DNA of 64,000 nt from Micromonospora sp. Llam0 (GTDB taxonomy: Bacteria; Actinomycetota; Actinomycetes; Mycobacteriales; Micromonosporaceae), in NCBI RefSeq assembly GCF_003751085.1, contig NZ_RJJY01000001.1, forward strand, positions 1,674,001-1,738,000, written 5' to 3'. Shown piece after piece: positions 1-9,226 of this stretch; within the stretch, counting starts at the first letter, position 1; each line of letters starts with the position of its first letter. A program made the translations under genes and the position numbers. Under the pieces are notes generated by a model, which had not been told where the DNA came from, did not search any database, and saw only the letters and a list, made by a program, of their open reading frames with translations.

Positions 1-61
1 TGCAGACAGGTCCGCCGGGGCGGCCGCGAGTGCGAGCGGGCCCGACGCCGGCCAGGAGCGG

Positions 62-835
62 ATGTGGGCGCTGTCCCAGCTTGTAGCCCGCCACGCGGCG
101 GAGGATCCAGATGTGGTGACGTTCCGCGCGACCTACCTTCCCGATGGCCTCGTCGCCTGGGCCGAGTTGGAGGACTGGATCGACAAGCAGACGGACCAGG
201 ACGGCGAGCGGACATCCGATGTGTCGTTCACGATTCCGCCAGGAACGGCGGTGGAGTGGGACGGCCCAGTGCCGCGGTTCGACCCGCCGATCGCCGCGGT
301 GACGACCGGAGTCCACTTCTCCAGCCGGCTTCTTGCCTACGCACTGCCGGGCGATCGAGGTGTCCGCCGTCGGACTGTCGCGGCCAACGGCGGGCTCGAT
401 CAGTTGGGGCGGCTCGCCGATAGTTTGGCGGCGAGCTTCAGTTGGCAGCCGGCACAGGCGTCGGTGTTCGTCCTGACCGGGACACCGCCGATGATCATGG
501 GGGTAAAGGTTACGGTTCCGGCGATGAACGTGCGGTACAACTACGGGCTGGACTGGGCTCGTCGCATCACGTTGGACGTTGACGCGGGCGCAAGTCCGCA
601 GGAAGTGCTGGCGGCGTTCGAGCGCGCCCGCGAGGAGTACCACCATGCGGGCCGGCGGCGTACGACGATCAAGCACCTTCGGTTGGCGGCGTTCACCGGG
701 GCCGAGCATGTCGAGAAGCCATGGAAGGAACGGTTCCGGCTGTGGAACGAGCGTTTCCCGGACTGGAAGTATCCGCAGGAGTCGAACTTTCGTCGAGATG
801 CGGCTGCCGCCCAACGTCGTCTGCTGACGCCCTGA
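62..835 (+). CDS. Hypothetical protein, possibly 5'-partial
   Basis: A 257-residue protein that I do not recognise. It has balanced composition, acidic and aromatic patches (residues 30-50 are Asp/Glu/Trp rich) and no obvious membrane segment or signal peptide. The chosen ATG has AGGAG four bases upstream, but the frame stays open to the window edge, so the true start could lie outside. It ends about 160 bases before the IS1380-type element. No neighbour gives a clue to its function. The coding call rests on length, actinobacterial third-position GC and the absence of a better competing frame. Confidence 0.6.
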   Translation: MWALSQLVARHAAEDPDVVTFRATYLPDGLVAWAELEDWIDKQTDQDGERTSDVSFTIPPGTAVEWDGPVPRFDPPIAAVTTGVHFSSRLLAYALPGDRGVRRRTVAANGGLDQLGRLADSLAASFSWQPAQASVFVLTGTPPMIMGVKVTVPAMNVRYNYGLDWARRITLDVDAGASPQEVLAAFERAREEYHHAGRRRTTIKHLRLAAFTGAEHVEKPWKERFRLWNERFPDWKYPQESNFRRDAAAAQRRLLTP

Positions 836-1159
836 CCTTGCCGGCCCACCGGAAATGGAACGGGTAGCGGCACACAACTTCGGGCATCCCGGCAAGGGCA
901 TCACCGTGCCGAACCCGACGATCAACTCTGCTTGCCGGCGGCGCGGCCGCAGCGACAGCACGACGCCGTGCAAGTTGAACGCGACGTCCGTGATCAGGCT
1001 AACCTCAATCCGTCAGAGGGTGTTGATCCCTGGTAGTCCGGTTCGGCTGACCGTTTTGTCCACTCGGGGTGGGGGTCGGTTCGCCGCGTGTCGCTGCGGG
1101 TGCGCCGGTCCTCCTGGTGCCGGTGGCGTCTTTCTGCTGGTAGGGGCCGGTGTTGGGGG

Positions 1160-1968
1160 TCAGGTGGGTGGGGGTATCAGGCTGAGGCGTTGCCAGCAGA
1201 GGGTGAACGCTTCGGCCCAGGGCCAGGTGTCGGGGATGGACAGGATCGTGCGGCGGGCGTGGGTGGCGAGTTTCGCGGGGAGGTGCAGGATTCGGTAGCG
1301 CAGGGTGTCGGGTTCGGCGTGGGCGAGGTCGGCCTGGTCGTGTAGGCCGAGGAGCCGGGTCCAGGTGTCGAGGTCGGCGGCGATGTTCGCGGCGAGGACC
1401 CAGCCCTGGTTGACGGTCCAGTCCTTGGAGGGCAGGTTCCGTAGGCCCATGGCCTTGTTGGTGCGGACGCGGTCCTCGACGCCGGCGTGGGCGCGGTGGA
1501 GGGCGTCGAGCCATTGTGGCTGGTGCGAGCCGGCTACCCGTCCGAGGCGACCGATGTTGGTGGCGACGATCGCGTATCGCCAGCCGGTGGATCGTTCCAG
1601 GGCGGTGAGGTTCTTCGCGTGCCGGGCCGACGCTCTGGTGCGTCGCACGATCAGCCGTAGCCCGGTGTTCCAGTTGTCGAGGCGTTGGTTGAGGCCGGTC
1701 AGCTCGGCGGTGTGTGCCTGTCCGGTGGTGGCGGTGCCGTCCTGGCCGAGGCTGTCGGTCCACGCGGTCTCGGGTAGCCGGGCGATGGCGGTCTCGTCGG
1801 CGGCGGTGATGGTCCAGCCGACGGTGAAGCGCACGTTGCGTCGTGTCCGGTTCAGCCGCTCCAGGTGTGTCATGAGGTCGTGGGTGGCGCCGGCGCCGTC
1901 GACGCGGATCAGGATCTTCCGCCGGTAGGACGCCGGTAGTTGGGCGATCGCGTCGTCGAGTACCCGAA
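1160..1968 (-). pseudogene. IS1380-family transposase, C-terminal exon
   Basis: The C-terminal half of the IS1380-type transposase starts at RVLDDAIAQLP on the minus strand just after the intron 3' end. It continues through IRVDGAGAT (a catalytic Asp region), VGWTIT and the conserved NQGWVLAANIAADLDTW and W-E-AF-LCW tail to a stop at 1160. It has no start codon of its own that makes biological sense; expression needs splicing of the intron between it and the exon at 4374-4996. Confidence 0.8.
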
Positions 1969-4373
1969 ACACCGGTAGGCCGTTGGCGAGGTTTCCGCTG
2001 TGTGCGGCGCCTTTTCCAACGGCCCCCGGTCCGAACCACGCGGGCACCTTTCAGCGCACGTAGCTCTCCAGCGGCTGTTCCGTGAGTGTCGCGGTTGGCT
2101 GTCCCGCATGGATGGCCTTGTGGCAGTCCGCGCAGACCACGAGGGTCTTGCGGCGTTTCCGGGCCATGAGTTGCGCCCACGCGGGCTGTGGTCGCCCCGG
2201 CTTGTCGAGGTCGGCGAGCTTGCGGACCTGGTGGGTTTCCACCGGGCCGCGTCGCTCGCACCACTCGCACTGTCCCGCCGTGAGCCGGATGACCAGCTCT
2301 TTACGACGGGTGGTGATCGGGGCTGGTAGGCGGTCGTTGATGGCCGCCTTCTTCTGCCGTTTCAGGGGGATACCACCGAACCTGGCGACCAGTGGTTTCC
2401 TGCCCGGCCGTGCCACGATGGCCTGGAAGCAGGTGCGCGGCCCGTGCGGTGTGACGATTTTGGCCTTGTACTTGCGGGCCATCTTCATCACCGTCGAGCG
2501 ATGCTTCGCAGCCAGGGTCTTGAGCATCGACGTTTCGGCGACCCACCGAAGCCGTTTCAGCTTCGACACGTCGCCGGCGAGCAGGTAGTACTGAACCACG
2601 CCCCGGTACTCGGCGTCGTAGGTGCTGATGATGGCGTGGTCGTCCCAGCTCATCAACTCCTTGCGGCGCTCGGGTTGACCGCGTTCGAGGTAGGGGGCGA
2701 TCTTGGCGGTGATCACCGTCCGGGGAACCCGCAGCCAGATGCTGCCGTTGACGCTGGGGCGGCACTGACTGTGTTGGACGGTGACCTCGTAGCCGAGGTA
2801 TTGCGCAGCCTGGGTGCGGGCATGCGTGATCAAGGTCTTGTCCTGGCTCAGGTCCAGTTTGAGGTCGTCATGCAGGAACTGGGCCAGGCGTTGTTTGATC
2901 TGCTCGGCTTCGGCCTTGGGTCCGATGAACCCGAGGAGGTGGTCGTCTGCGTAACGGGAATATCGTAGCCGCCGGTATTCGGGATCATGAGTGTCCCATC
3001 CGGACATGCCACGTCGTTCCACACGCAGCCGGCGTGCCGCTATCCGATCGCCGCGCCGGTAAGCGCGTTTGATAGCGGCCGATATCCTGTGGTAGGCAGG
3101 GTTGGGTGTTCTGCCAGCCCTTCGGGTGTACTGCGGGATGAGCACTGTCTCGACGAATCTGTCCAACCGATCCAAATAGATGTTGGAAAGGATCGGTGAT
3201 GCCACACCACCCTGCGGGGCGCCGCTGAGTGTTGCGTGATACTCCCAGTCCTCCAAGTACCCGGCTTGTAGCATCTGTTTGATGAGCCGGAGGAGCCGGT
3301 TATCGTGGATGTTTTCCGCCAGGATCGACAGCATGACCTCATGGTCAAGACTTCCGAAACAGTCGGCGATATCTCCCTCGATGAACCAGGTCGTCCCAGT
3401 CCAGGTGGTTGCCACTTCGTTTAGTGCGGTGTGGCAGCCACGGTTGGGACGGAAACCGTGTGAGCGATCGGAGAATCGCGGCTCGTAATACGCCTCCAAC
3501 AGAAGGCGGACGACTTCGCCGACGAGTTTATCCGACCATGACGGTAGACCCAGGGGTCTCCGTTTTCCATTCTTTTTGGGAATGTAGACGCGTCGTGCTG
3601 GCTGGAATCGGTAGCGTTCGTGGCGCATCGCATCAATGATGCGGTCGATCTTGGCCAAAGACATCGCGTCGGCGGTTTCTCCGCAGGCCCCAGGCGTCAT
3701 CGCTCCGTCGTTGGAGTAGATTCGGCCGTAGGCCAGTAGGTACAGGCTCGGGTTGAACAGTTGTCGGTACAGTTCGTTGCACGGCAGGCCACGCCTTCCG
3801 CGTTCACGTAGGACATTCAGCACCATTTCGGCGTTCTGCATTACGCATACCTCACGGTCGTTGAGTATCCAGCCACCTGGCCCCCTTCGCCCTGTGGACG
3901 GCCTTCCCGTCCTCCCTGGTCGGGCGTGACTCCGACGACTAATACGGGGCCTCTGTCACCATAGGGTTCGCACCCGACAGGTGATCCCACGTTCGTCCCT
4001 GTCATACGTAATAGCGCGTTTTAGGTTCCCCACTCATTCCCTTGATCTCCCTCGCTGGGAGCCGTTCCACGCTCCGAAGGTTGCGCCGACCACCACATCA
4101 TGTCGACGCAGAGCGTGACGCCGGTTGCAGACGCCTTTCCGGCGGGAGTCAGCCGCTTCACCTACCGGGAATTGGGGTTCAGGCAATCCAGCTTTAACCA
4201 TGACGCGCGGGTCCCTCGTCGCCTCGTTTCATGCGTCTGAACACGAGCGGTGATTTCCTGGCATGCTACGGTTCCCTTCACTTTTCAGATCCAGGTGAGC
4301 CATTGGACCCAAGAATTTCCCTTCGAATTCTTCCCAACTGTGCTGGGGATATGACAGAGCGCCTCGTGGCGCA
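1969..4373 (-). mobile_element. Group II intron with reverse transcriptase
   Basis: This is an approximately 2.4 kb insertion inside the IS1380 transposase. The inferred 5' end reads TGCGCCACGAGGCGCT on the minus strand, matching the 5' end of a second intron at 62228. Deleting the insertion restores the transposase frame across the junction (GAC CAC A / TT CGG GTA). The 5' untranslated part (3842-4373) would fold as the ribozyme domains, then the maturase ORF, then a short 3' segment for domains V/VI. Boundaries are accurate to a few bases only. Confidence 0.8.
2051..3841 (-). CDS. ltrA: Group II intron reverse transcriptase/maturase with HNH domain
   Basis: A 596-residue intron-encoded protein. 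RT motifs are clear: IPKKNGKRRPLGLPSW near residue 88, GAPQGGVASPILSN near 205 and the catalytic YADD near 295. A maturase (X) domain follows, including the VVQYYLLAG stretch. The C-terminus has an HNH endonuclease with two CxxC pairs (CEWC near 535 and CADC near 575) and HKAIHAG. The protein promotes splicing and reverse-splices the intron RNA into DNA. Its length and domain order are complete, so this intron could be mobile. Confidence 0.93.
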   Translation of the reverse strand: MQNAEMVLNVLRERGRRGLPCNELYRQLFNPSLYLLAYGRIYSNDGAMTPGACGETADAMSLAKIDRIIDAMRHERYRFQPARRVYIPKKNGKRRPLGLPSWSDKLVGEVVRLLLEAYYEPRFSDRSHGFRPNRGCHTALNEVATTWTGTTWFIEGDIADCFGSLDHEVMLSILAENIHDNRLLRLIKQMLQAGYLEDWEYHATLSGAPQGGVASPILSNIYLDRLDRFVETVLIPQYTRRAGRTPNPAYHRISAAIKRAYRRGDRIAARRLRVERRGMSGWDTHDPEYRRLRYSRYADDHLLGFIGPKAEAEQIKQRLAQFLHDDLKLDLSQDKTLITHARTQAAQYLGYEVTVQHSQCRPSVNGSIWLRVPRTVITAKIAPYLERGQPERRKELMSWDDHAIISTYDAEYRGVVQYYLLAGDVSKLKRLRWVAETSMLKTLAAKHRSTVMKMARKYKAKIVTPHGPRTCFQAIVARPGRKPLVARFGGIPLKRQKKAAINDRLPAPITTRRKELVIRLTAGQCEWCERRGPVETHQVRKLADLDKPGRPQPAWAQLMARKRRKTLVVCADCHKAIHAGQPTATLTEQPLESYVR

Positions 4374-4996
4374 GTGTGGTCGCTGACCGTGTTCGATCCG
4401 GCGTTGCCGGGGCGCAGCAGCATGGCCAGACTTTCCGCGGTGTTGGCGCACCACGCCCCGAGGGGGTGGTGTCCGTAGCCCTTCTTGAAGGTGGCGGCCG
4501 CGCCCTGCTTGTCACTGTGCGCGGTGATCAACGTGGCGTCCATGTCGATGACCACCCACCCGGTCAACGGTTTCCCGGCCACGGTCAGCCACGGAAATCC
4601 CTGCGGCCGGCGGGCGAGGAGGTCCCATACCCGGGCGCGGACCTTCGCCCGCGCGGTGGCGATCCGGCGTAACGCTGTCTCGTCCAGCCCGGCCAGAGCG
4701 CGGCGGACGGTCGATTCCGACGGCGGATCCGCGAACACCAGGGCCTGATGCGCCAACAGCCCGATATCGGACATGCTCGTCGCGCCGAGCACGATCGCGG
4801 TCGCCAGACAGACCAGCACCGTGCCCCGGTCCCACCACCCCGGCCCGCTCCCGCGCGGCAGGACCTTGTTCAACGCCGAGGTCAGACCGGTCCGGTCCGC
4901 GCACTGCCGCAGCAACACCGCGCCCGCGTGCCCGACCAGACCCTTGCCGCCCACGGCCACCCGCAACCGTGTGGCCCATCCCGTACTCTTACTCAC
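4374..4996 (-). pseudogene. IS1380-family transposase, N-terminal exon
   Basis: This encodes about 205 residues of a DDE transposase of the IS1380 family, from the ATG at 4996 through the conserved VIDMDATL catalytic stretch, LGAWCANT and LLRPGNAGSN to about VSDH. At that point the frame enters the group II intron and continues only as non-homologous sequence to 4229. The missing C-terminal half resumes at 1968. If the intron splices, the two exons rejoin as VSDH-I-RVLDDA, the expected family sequence, so the transposase may be functional rather than dead. Confidence 0.8.
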
Positions 4997-5114
4997 CGGA
5001 AAGGTGCACCCGTTTCTGCTATGGATATGACTTCGACACTCACATCCTTGCAGGCCAGGTGCATCTTTCCCTTACCGGCCTCGATGACCTAATTCTCCCA
5101 CTGACTGGGGGAGG

Positions 5115-5870
5115 TTAGTTCACCGCCTCGGGCCGGGCGTTGCGGATGGACTGCTGCGCCGCCCGGACGATTCGCAGGCTGCGCAGGGCGGTTTCGCCGT
5201 CCGGGCCGGTCGTCCATCCATTGCGGACACCGGCGACGAAGGCTTCCAGCATGGCGGCGTCCGCGTTCGCCCGCTCGGGCCCGCGCACGTCGAGCAGACG
5301 GGGGAACGGGTCGAAGCGCACCGTCGCCCGCTCGCCGGTGAACTCCATCGCCGTCGTGTCCCAGCCGCAGCCGAAGGTGGCGACCACCCCGCTCGGATAG
5401 CGCACCGTCAGCACGGACGGTCCGGGGGAGGCCTGGGCGTACACGTCCTTCGCCGGTTCGCCGTCGAGCAGCACGTCGACCAGGTCGATCAGGGCGGCCG
5501 CGGCATCGGGGCCGGGCCCGTCGACCGTACCGCCGACGGTGAGGAGCCGGCCGAGCTCGCCGTCCGCGATCGTACGGCGCAGGGCGGCGAACGCCGGGCC
5601 GAACCGGATCGGGAGCGCCATGGTGAGGCCGACCCCCGCCCGCGAGCAGGCCTCGATCATGCGCTCGGCGTCCACCTCGGTCGGGGCCAGGGGCGGCTCG
5701 CACAGAACGTGGGCACCGGCCGCGGCAGCCCGCTCGACCAGATCCCGGCGCGCGGCAAGCTCGCCGCCGACCACCACAGCGTCCGCCCCGCCGGTGACCA
5801 GCTCGACGCCGGGCGCGTCGCGCAGCCATCGGGTGTACCTTTCGGAGCCGGCGAGGATCGCGATCCTCAT
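5115..5870 (-). CDS. Gfo/Idh/MocA-family oxidoreductase, short form
   Basis: A 251-residue NAD(P)-binding oxidoreductase-like protein. It opens with MRIAILAGSERY, an eroded dinucleotide fold, and keeps CEPPLAPT at about residue 74, corresponding to the usual CEKP(L/I)A motif; the catalytic Lys is replaced by Pro, which questions its dehydrogenase activity. The ATG overlaps the stop of the upstream oxidoreductase (ATGA), so the two are co-translated. The stop codon lies inside the terminal repeat of the IS1380-type element, so the natural C-terminus may have been trimmed. Substrate unknown. Confidence 0.75.
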   Translation of the reverse strand: MRIAILAGSERYTRWLRDAPGVELVTGGADAVVVGGELAARRDLVERAAAAGAHVLCEPPLAPTEVDAERMIEACSRAGVGLTMALPIRFGPAFAALRRTIADGELGRLLTVGGTVDGPGPDAAAALIDLVDVLLDGEPAKDVYAQASPGPSVLTVRYPSGVVATFGCGWDTTAMEFTGERATVRFDPFPRLLDVRGPERANADAAMLEAFVAGVRNGWTTGPDGETALRSLRIVRAAQQSIRNARPEAVN

Positions 5871-6850
5871 CGGACAACCTCCGGCACTCGCAGTTCGACG
5901 GCCTGCCCGGTCCGGGCCGATTCCGCGGCCGCCTCGGCCAGGCGTACCGCCGCGACCGCGTCCCGTGCGGTGACCCGTGGCGGCGGTCCGCCCGCGAAGG
6001 CCGTCGCGAACTCGCGGATCTCGGCCACGAACGGCGACTCGCCGACGTGCCGGGGCACGCCCGCCGCCGCTCCGGCGGTCACCCGGAGTTCCTGCGGTAG
6101 CGCCGAATCGTAGGAGGCCGAGCCCCCGGTGCCCACGACGTGGAAGGTGCGGTGCACCGGGATCGGCGGAGCCGCCCACCCGCCCGTCACGTGGCTGACC
6201 GCCCCGCCCGCGTGGGTCAGCACGGCGGTACCTGCCGCCACCGCCCCGGCGGGCGCCGGCGCCGCGACGTGACCGCGGTAGCAGGCGTACACCCGAATCA
6301 CGTCGCCGAGAATCCACGACGCGATGTCGAGCCCGTGCAGCATCTGGTCGGTCAGGATCCCGCCCGACTCGGCGCTCGCCTCGCCCGTCCACGCCGTCGG
6401 GTGGTACGCCGTCACCCCGAACCGCCCGGCCGTCGGCGAGCCGAGCGCACCCGCCGCCACCAGCTCGTGCAGCCGGGCATAGGGGGCCAGGTACCGCGTA
6501 CCGTGTGCCGGATAGAGCGGCACCCCGGCCCGCTTGGCCGCCTCGGCGATCGCCTCCGCCTCGGCCGTGGTGGCCGCCAGCGGCTTCTCGCAGACCACGC
6601 CGACCCCGGCCGCGATGGCCGACAGCGCGATCGGCGGGTGGGTGCCGGTCGGTGTGCAGATGTCCACCAGCCCGGCGCCGTCCAGCGCCTCATCCAGCGA
6701 ACCGGCCGCCCGAGCCCCGAACTCCGCGGCCAGCGCGGCCGCCCGGCCGTCGTCGGCGTACACCCGGACCTCGGCGCCCACCCGCGCCCACGCGTCCAGG
6801 TGGATGCGGGCGATCGGCCCGGCTCCGACCAGCGCGACCTCGACCGTCAT
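5867..6850 (-). CDS. Gfo/Idh/MocA-family oxidoreductase
   Basis: A 327-residue protein. The N-terminal Rossmann domain begins VALVGAGPIARIHLDAW; TPTGTHPPIAL and CEKPLAATTAEAEAI (with the conserved Lys) follow near residues 70-100, and the substrate domain includes the GGILTDQMLHGLDIASWILG stretch, with the usual D-x3-H pair. It should oxidise or epimerise a sugar, inositol or cyclitol-like substrate with NAD(P). The ATG at 6850 was chosen because it lies directly before the fold; an upstream in-frame ATG exists. It is divergent from the aroQ/aroE-like pair, with 132 bases between for a shared promoter region. Confidence 0.88.
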   Translation of the reverse strand: MTVEVALVGAGPIARIHLDAWARVGAEVRVYADDGRAAALAAEFGARAAGSLDEALDGAGLVDICTPTGTHPPIALSAIAAGVGVVCEKPLAATTAEAEAIAEAAKRAGVPLYPAHGTRYLAPYARLHELVAAGALGSPTAGRFGVTAYHPTAWTGEASAESGGILTDQMLHGLDIASWILGDVIRVYACYRGHVAAPAPAGAVAAGTAVLTHAGGAVSHVTGGWAAPPIPVHRTFHVVGTGGSASYDSALPQELRVTAGAAAGVPRHVGESPFVAEIREFATAFAGGPPPRVTARDAVAAVRLAEAAAESARTGQAVELRVPEVVR

Positions 6851-6982
6851 CCCACCATTCCACCCGCCAGGCGCGCCGCGCGGCATCCCCGGACCGAGTA
6901 GCCGCCGGCCCGTTGCCGGGCTCGTCAGAACTGCGACATCTGATGATGGCGGCGCCGGGACCGCCGCGGCGACGATGACCGG

Positions 6983-7426
6983 ATGAGCGTTCTCCTGCTT
7001 CTCAACGGCCCCAACCTCGGCATTCTCGGCGAGCGCGAGCCGGAGATCTACGGCACCGACACCCTGGCCGACATCGAGAAGGCGGTGGCGGCCGAGATCG
7101 CCCCGGCCGGGTGGGAGGTGCGGCCGGTCCAGCACGACGGCGAGGGCGAGCTGATCGGGGCCATCCACCGCAACCGGCACGACACCGTCGGCGCGATCGT
7201 CAACCCCGGCGCGCTGATGATGGCCGGGTGGGGGCTGCGCGATGCCCTCGCCGCCTACCTGCGGCCCTGGATCGAGGTGCACCTCAGCAACGTCTGGGCG
7301 CGCGAGCAGTTCCGTCACGAGTCGGTGATCGCGCCGCTGGCCTCCGGCGTCGTCGTGGGCCTCGGCGCGTACGGCTATGTCCTCGCCGCCCGTGCGCTGC
7401 TGCACCTCGGCGCCGGCGATGCCTGA
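6983..7426 (+). CDS. Type II 3-dehydroquinate dehydratase-like protein, altered active site
   Basis: A 147-residue protein of the AroQ fold. LNGPNLGILGEREPEIYG carries the Asn, Arg and Tyr of the active site, and IEVHLSNVWAREQFRH carries the catalytic His-Ser-type and Arg segments. The conserved NPGALTHTS loop instead reads NPGALMMAG: the substrate-binding His is Met. The family dehydrates 3-dehydroquinate to 3-dehydroshikimate; this copy may use a related cyclic substrate or be weak. It overlaps the aroE-like gene by 8 bases. With two Gfo/Idh genes divergent to it, a small cyclitol or quinate-like pathway is a reasonable inference. Confidence 0.85.
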   Translation: MSVLLLLNGPNLGILGEREPEIYGTDTLADIEKAVAAEIAPAGWEVRPVQHDGEGELIGAIHRNRHDTVGAIVNPGALMMAGWGLRDALAAYLRPWIEVHLSNVWAREQFRHESVIAPLASGVVVGLGAYGYVLAARALLHLGAGDA

Positions 7427-8219
7427 CGTCCCGGTCATCGACGGCGAGACCCGGCTGTACGCGGTACTCGGCGACCCGGTGCGACAGGTCCGGGCGCCCG
7501 GTCTGCTGAACCCCCTGCTTGCCGCGAGCGGGCGGCGGGCGGTCGTCGTACCCGTCCACGTGCGCGCGGCCGCGCTGCCGGAGGTGTTCCGCGGCCTGCG
7601 CGACATCATCAACCTCGAGGGGCTGTTCGTGACCGTGCCGCACAAGACGGCGATGGCCGACCTGGCCGACCGGCTCAGCCCGGCGGCGTCGCGGATCGGC
7701 GCGGCCAACGTCGTACGGCGGGATGCCGACGGCCGGTGGACAGGCGACAACTTCGACGGCGTCGGATTCGTCCGGGGCCTGGAGAACGCCGGTCACACCG
7801 TCGAGGACGTGGCCGTGTGGATGGCGGGCGCGGGCGGGGCCGGTTGCGCCGTGGCGGCCGCGGTGCTCGGCGCGGGCGCCCGCGCGGTGGCGATCCACGA
7901 CGTCGACGCCGCCCGTACGGCCGAGCTGGTGGCCCGCCTCGAACGGCACTTTCCCGGCCGGGCGCGGGTGGCCGGGCCGGCCGACGTGACGGCCGCCGGC
8001 CTGGTCGTGAACGCCACGCCGCTCGGGCTGCGCGAGGAGGATCCGCTGCCGCTGGATCCGCACCTCGTGGCGGCAGGGACGGTGGTGGCCGACATCATCA
8101 TGGAGCCACGCGTGACGCCGTTGCTACGGGCGGCCGCCGATCGCGGGCTGGCCGTGCACCACGGCATCCACATGCTCGAATGCCAGGTGGACCTGTATCG
8201 GGAGTTCTTCGGGTGGTGA
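7419..8219 (+). CDS. Shikimate/quinate dehydrogenase-family protein, altered substrate site
   Basis: A 266-residue AroE-like protein. The N-terminal catalytic domain retains VTVPHK (catalytic Lys, residue about 71) and GDNFDGVGF (Asp), and the nucleotide domain has the GAGGAG fingerprint near 133. The usual GDPVxHSLSP segment, whose two Ser residues hold the shikimate carboxylate, reads GDPVRQVRAP, so both serines are lost. The ligand is therefore probably not shikimate itself. The ATG at 7419 overlaps the end of the AroQ-like gene. A strong hairpin follows the stop. Confidence 0.85.
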   Translation: MPDVPVIDGETRLYAVLGDPVRQVRAPGLLNPLLAASGRRAVVVPVHVRAAALPEVFRGLRDIINLEGLFVTVPHKTAMADLADRLSPAASRIGAANVVRRDADGRWTGDNFDGVGFVRGLENAGHTVEDVAVWMAGAGGAGCAVAAAVLGAGARAVAIHDVDAARTAELVARLERHFPGRARVAGPADVTAAGLVVNATPLGLREEDPLPLDPHLVAAGTVVADIIMEPRVTPLLRAAADRGLAVHHGIHMLECQVDLYREFFGW

Positions 8220-8242
8220 GGAGGACTCTTGCTGAGGCGGGT

Positions 8243-8279
8243 CGGCGCCCATCCGGACCCGTGGCCCGGATGGGCGCCG
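8243..8279. terminator. Bidirectional hairpin between convergent genes
   Basis: A perfect stem of at least 13 base pairs (arm GGCGCCCATCCGG at 8244-8256, complementary arm at 8266-8278) with a 9-base loop. It lies between the aroE-like gene and the convergent methyltransferase pseudogene. There is no U tract, as is usual in high-GC actinomycetes. Confidence 0.7.
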
Positions 8280-8286
8280 GCCGGTG

Positions 8287-8989
8287 TTACGCCGCGCCGC
8301 CCGGCAGGTGCGCGATCAAATACCAGGCCACGATGTACGCCCGGCCCTTCTCATCCGCGTCGAGTCGGTCGAACACATCCGGGCCCGCCTCGCCGGACGA
8401 CGCGGGAACGGTGCGGCGCAGCTGCTCCCGGCTCAGCGCGGTCTTGTACTTCAACCGGTTCAGCTCGTCGATCACCCAGGGGGCGACGATGTGCGACCGC
8501 AGCTTCTCCTCGGTGATCCGCCCGGGCGTACCGTCGGGCAGTTCGTCGGCGAAGGCGATCAGGTGCAACCGGGCGCCCGGCCGTCCGGCGCGGGCGATCG
8601 CGGCGACGTACGCGGCCCGGTAGTGGTAGAGCCCGCTGTCGAGGATCGTGTCGAACTGGTTGTCGTACCCGTCCAGCACCGTCGCGTCCGCCACCGCGAA
8701 GGTGACCGCGACACCGTGCGAGGCGGCCCGGGCGGTCGCCTTCCGGATCGCCGACGGCGCGCCCGTCCACGCCGGTGACCTGCAGGCCCCGGGCCGCCAG
8801 GGCGATCGAGTTCTCACCGAGGCCGCACCCGACGTCGAGCACCGAGCCACGGAACGCGCTCGCCTCGGCCAGCGCGACGACCTCCGGCTGCGCCGCGCCG
8901 ATGTCCCATGGCACGGGTCGTTCGGGCGTACGGCCCGGCTGGTAGATCTGTTTGTACAGTTGCTCGAAGTTGGTCCGCGCGACGGTCAT
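8287..8989 (-). pseudogene. Class I SAM-dependent methyltransferase, frameshifted
   Basis: The N-terminal part (from the ATG at 8989) reads NFEQLYKQIY, then SVLDVGCGLGENSIALAARG (SAM motif I) and LQVTGVDG. Right after this the frame breaks near 8758. The remainder (APSAIRKATARAASHG, VAVTFAVADAT, FDTILDSGLYHY, to a stop at 8287) continues in another frame. One extra base in the GC-rich run GACGGGCGCGCC explains it. Restored, it would be a normal methyltransferase of about 230 residues. It could be a genuine pseudogene or a sequencing error in a GC run. Confidence 0.8.
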
Positions 8990-9226
8990 CTGTGCCGGCC
9001 TTTCCGATGGCGTGGACAGCCATGCGAGGTAATTCCACTCGCACCGCCCGAATCGGGCTGTCCCCAGACCGAGTAGATGGCAGCTGCAGCGATTCCTCGG
9101 TGCGTTGGCACTTTTCGGGTGAAGTTTGCGGCGCTGTTCCTCGGTACGTCCTCGGTACAGATGACCGTAGAAGGCCGTTGACGGCCGGGCACAGCCTGCT
9201 GGCCCCCGTCCGACCGGAGCCTGTCG

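Larger units (their letters stand above)
999..5118 (-). mobile_element. IS1380-family-like element carrying a group II intron
   Basis: The ends are imperfect inverted repeats: the left starts CTAACCTC and has GTCAG then GGG shortly inside; the right (5098-5118 read in reverse) has the same CTAACCTC, GTCAG, GGG spacing. Inside, the minus strand holds the N-terminal and C-terminal halves of one IS1380-type transposase, separated by a group II intron. I could not see a convincing target duplication. The right end supplies the stop codon of the neighbouring oxidoreductase gene at 5115. Confidence 0.75.

Noticed and set aside
1005..2270. 421-codon minus-strand open frame, Arg/Pro/Thr rich
   Set aside because: It is the shadow of the IS1380 transposase exon and intron RT frames; composition is typical of an out-of-frame GC-rich reading.
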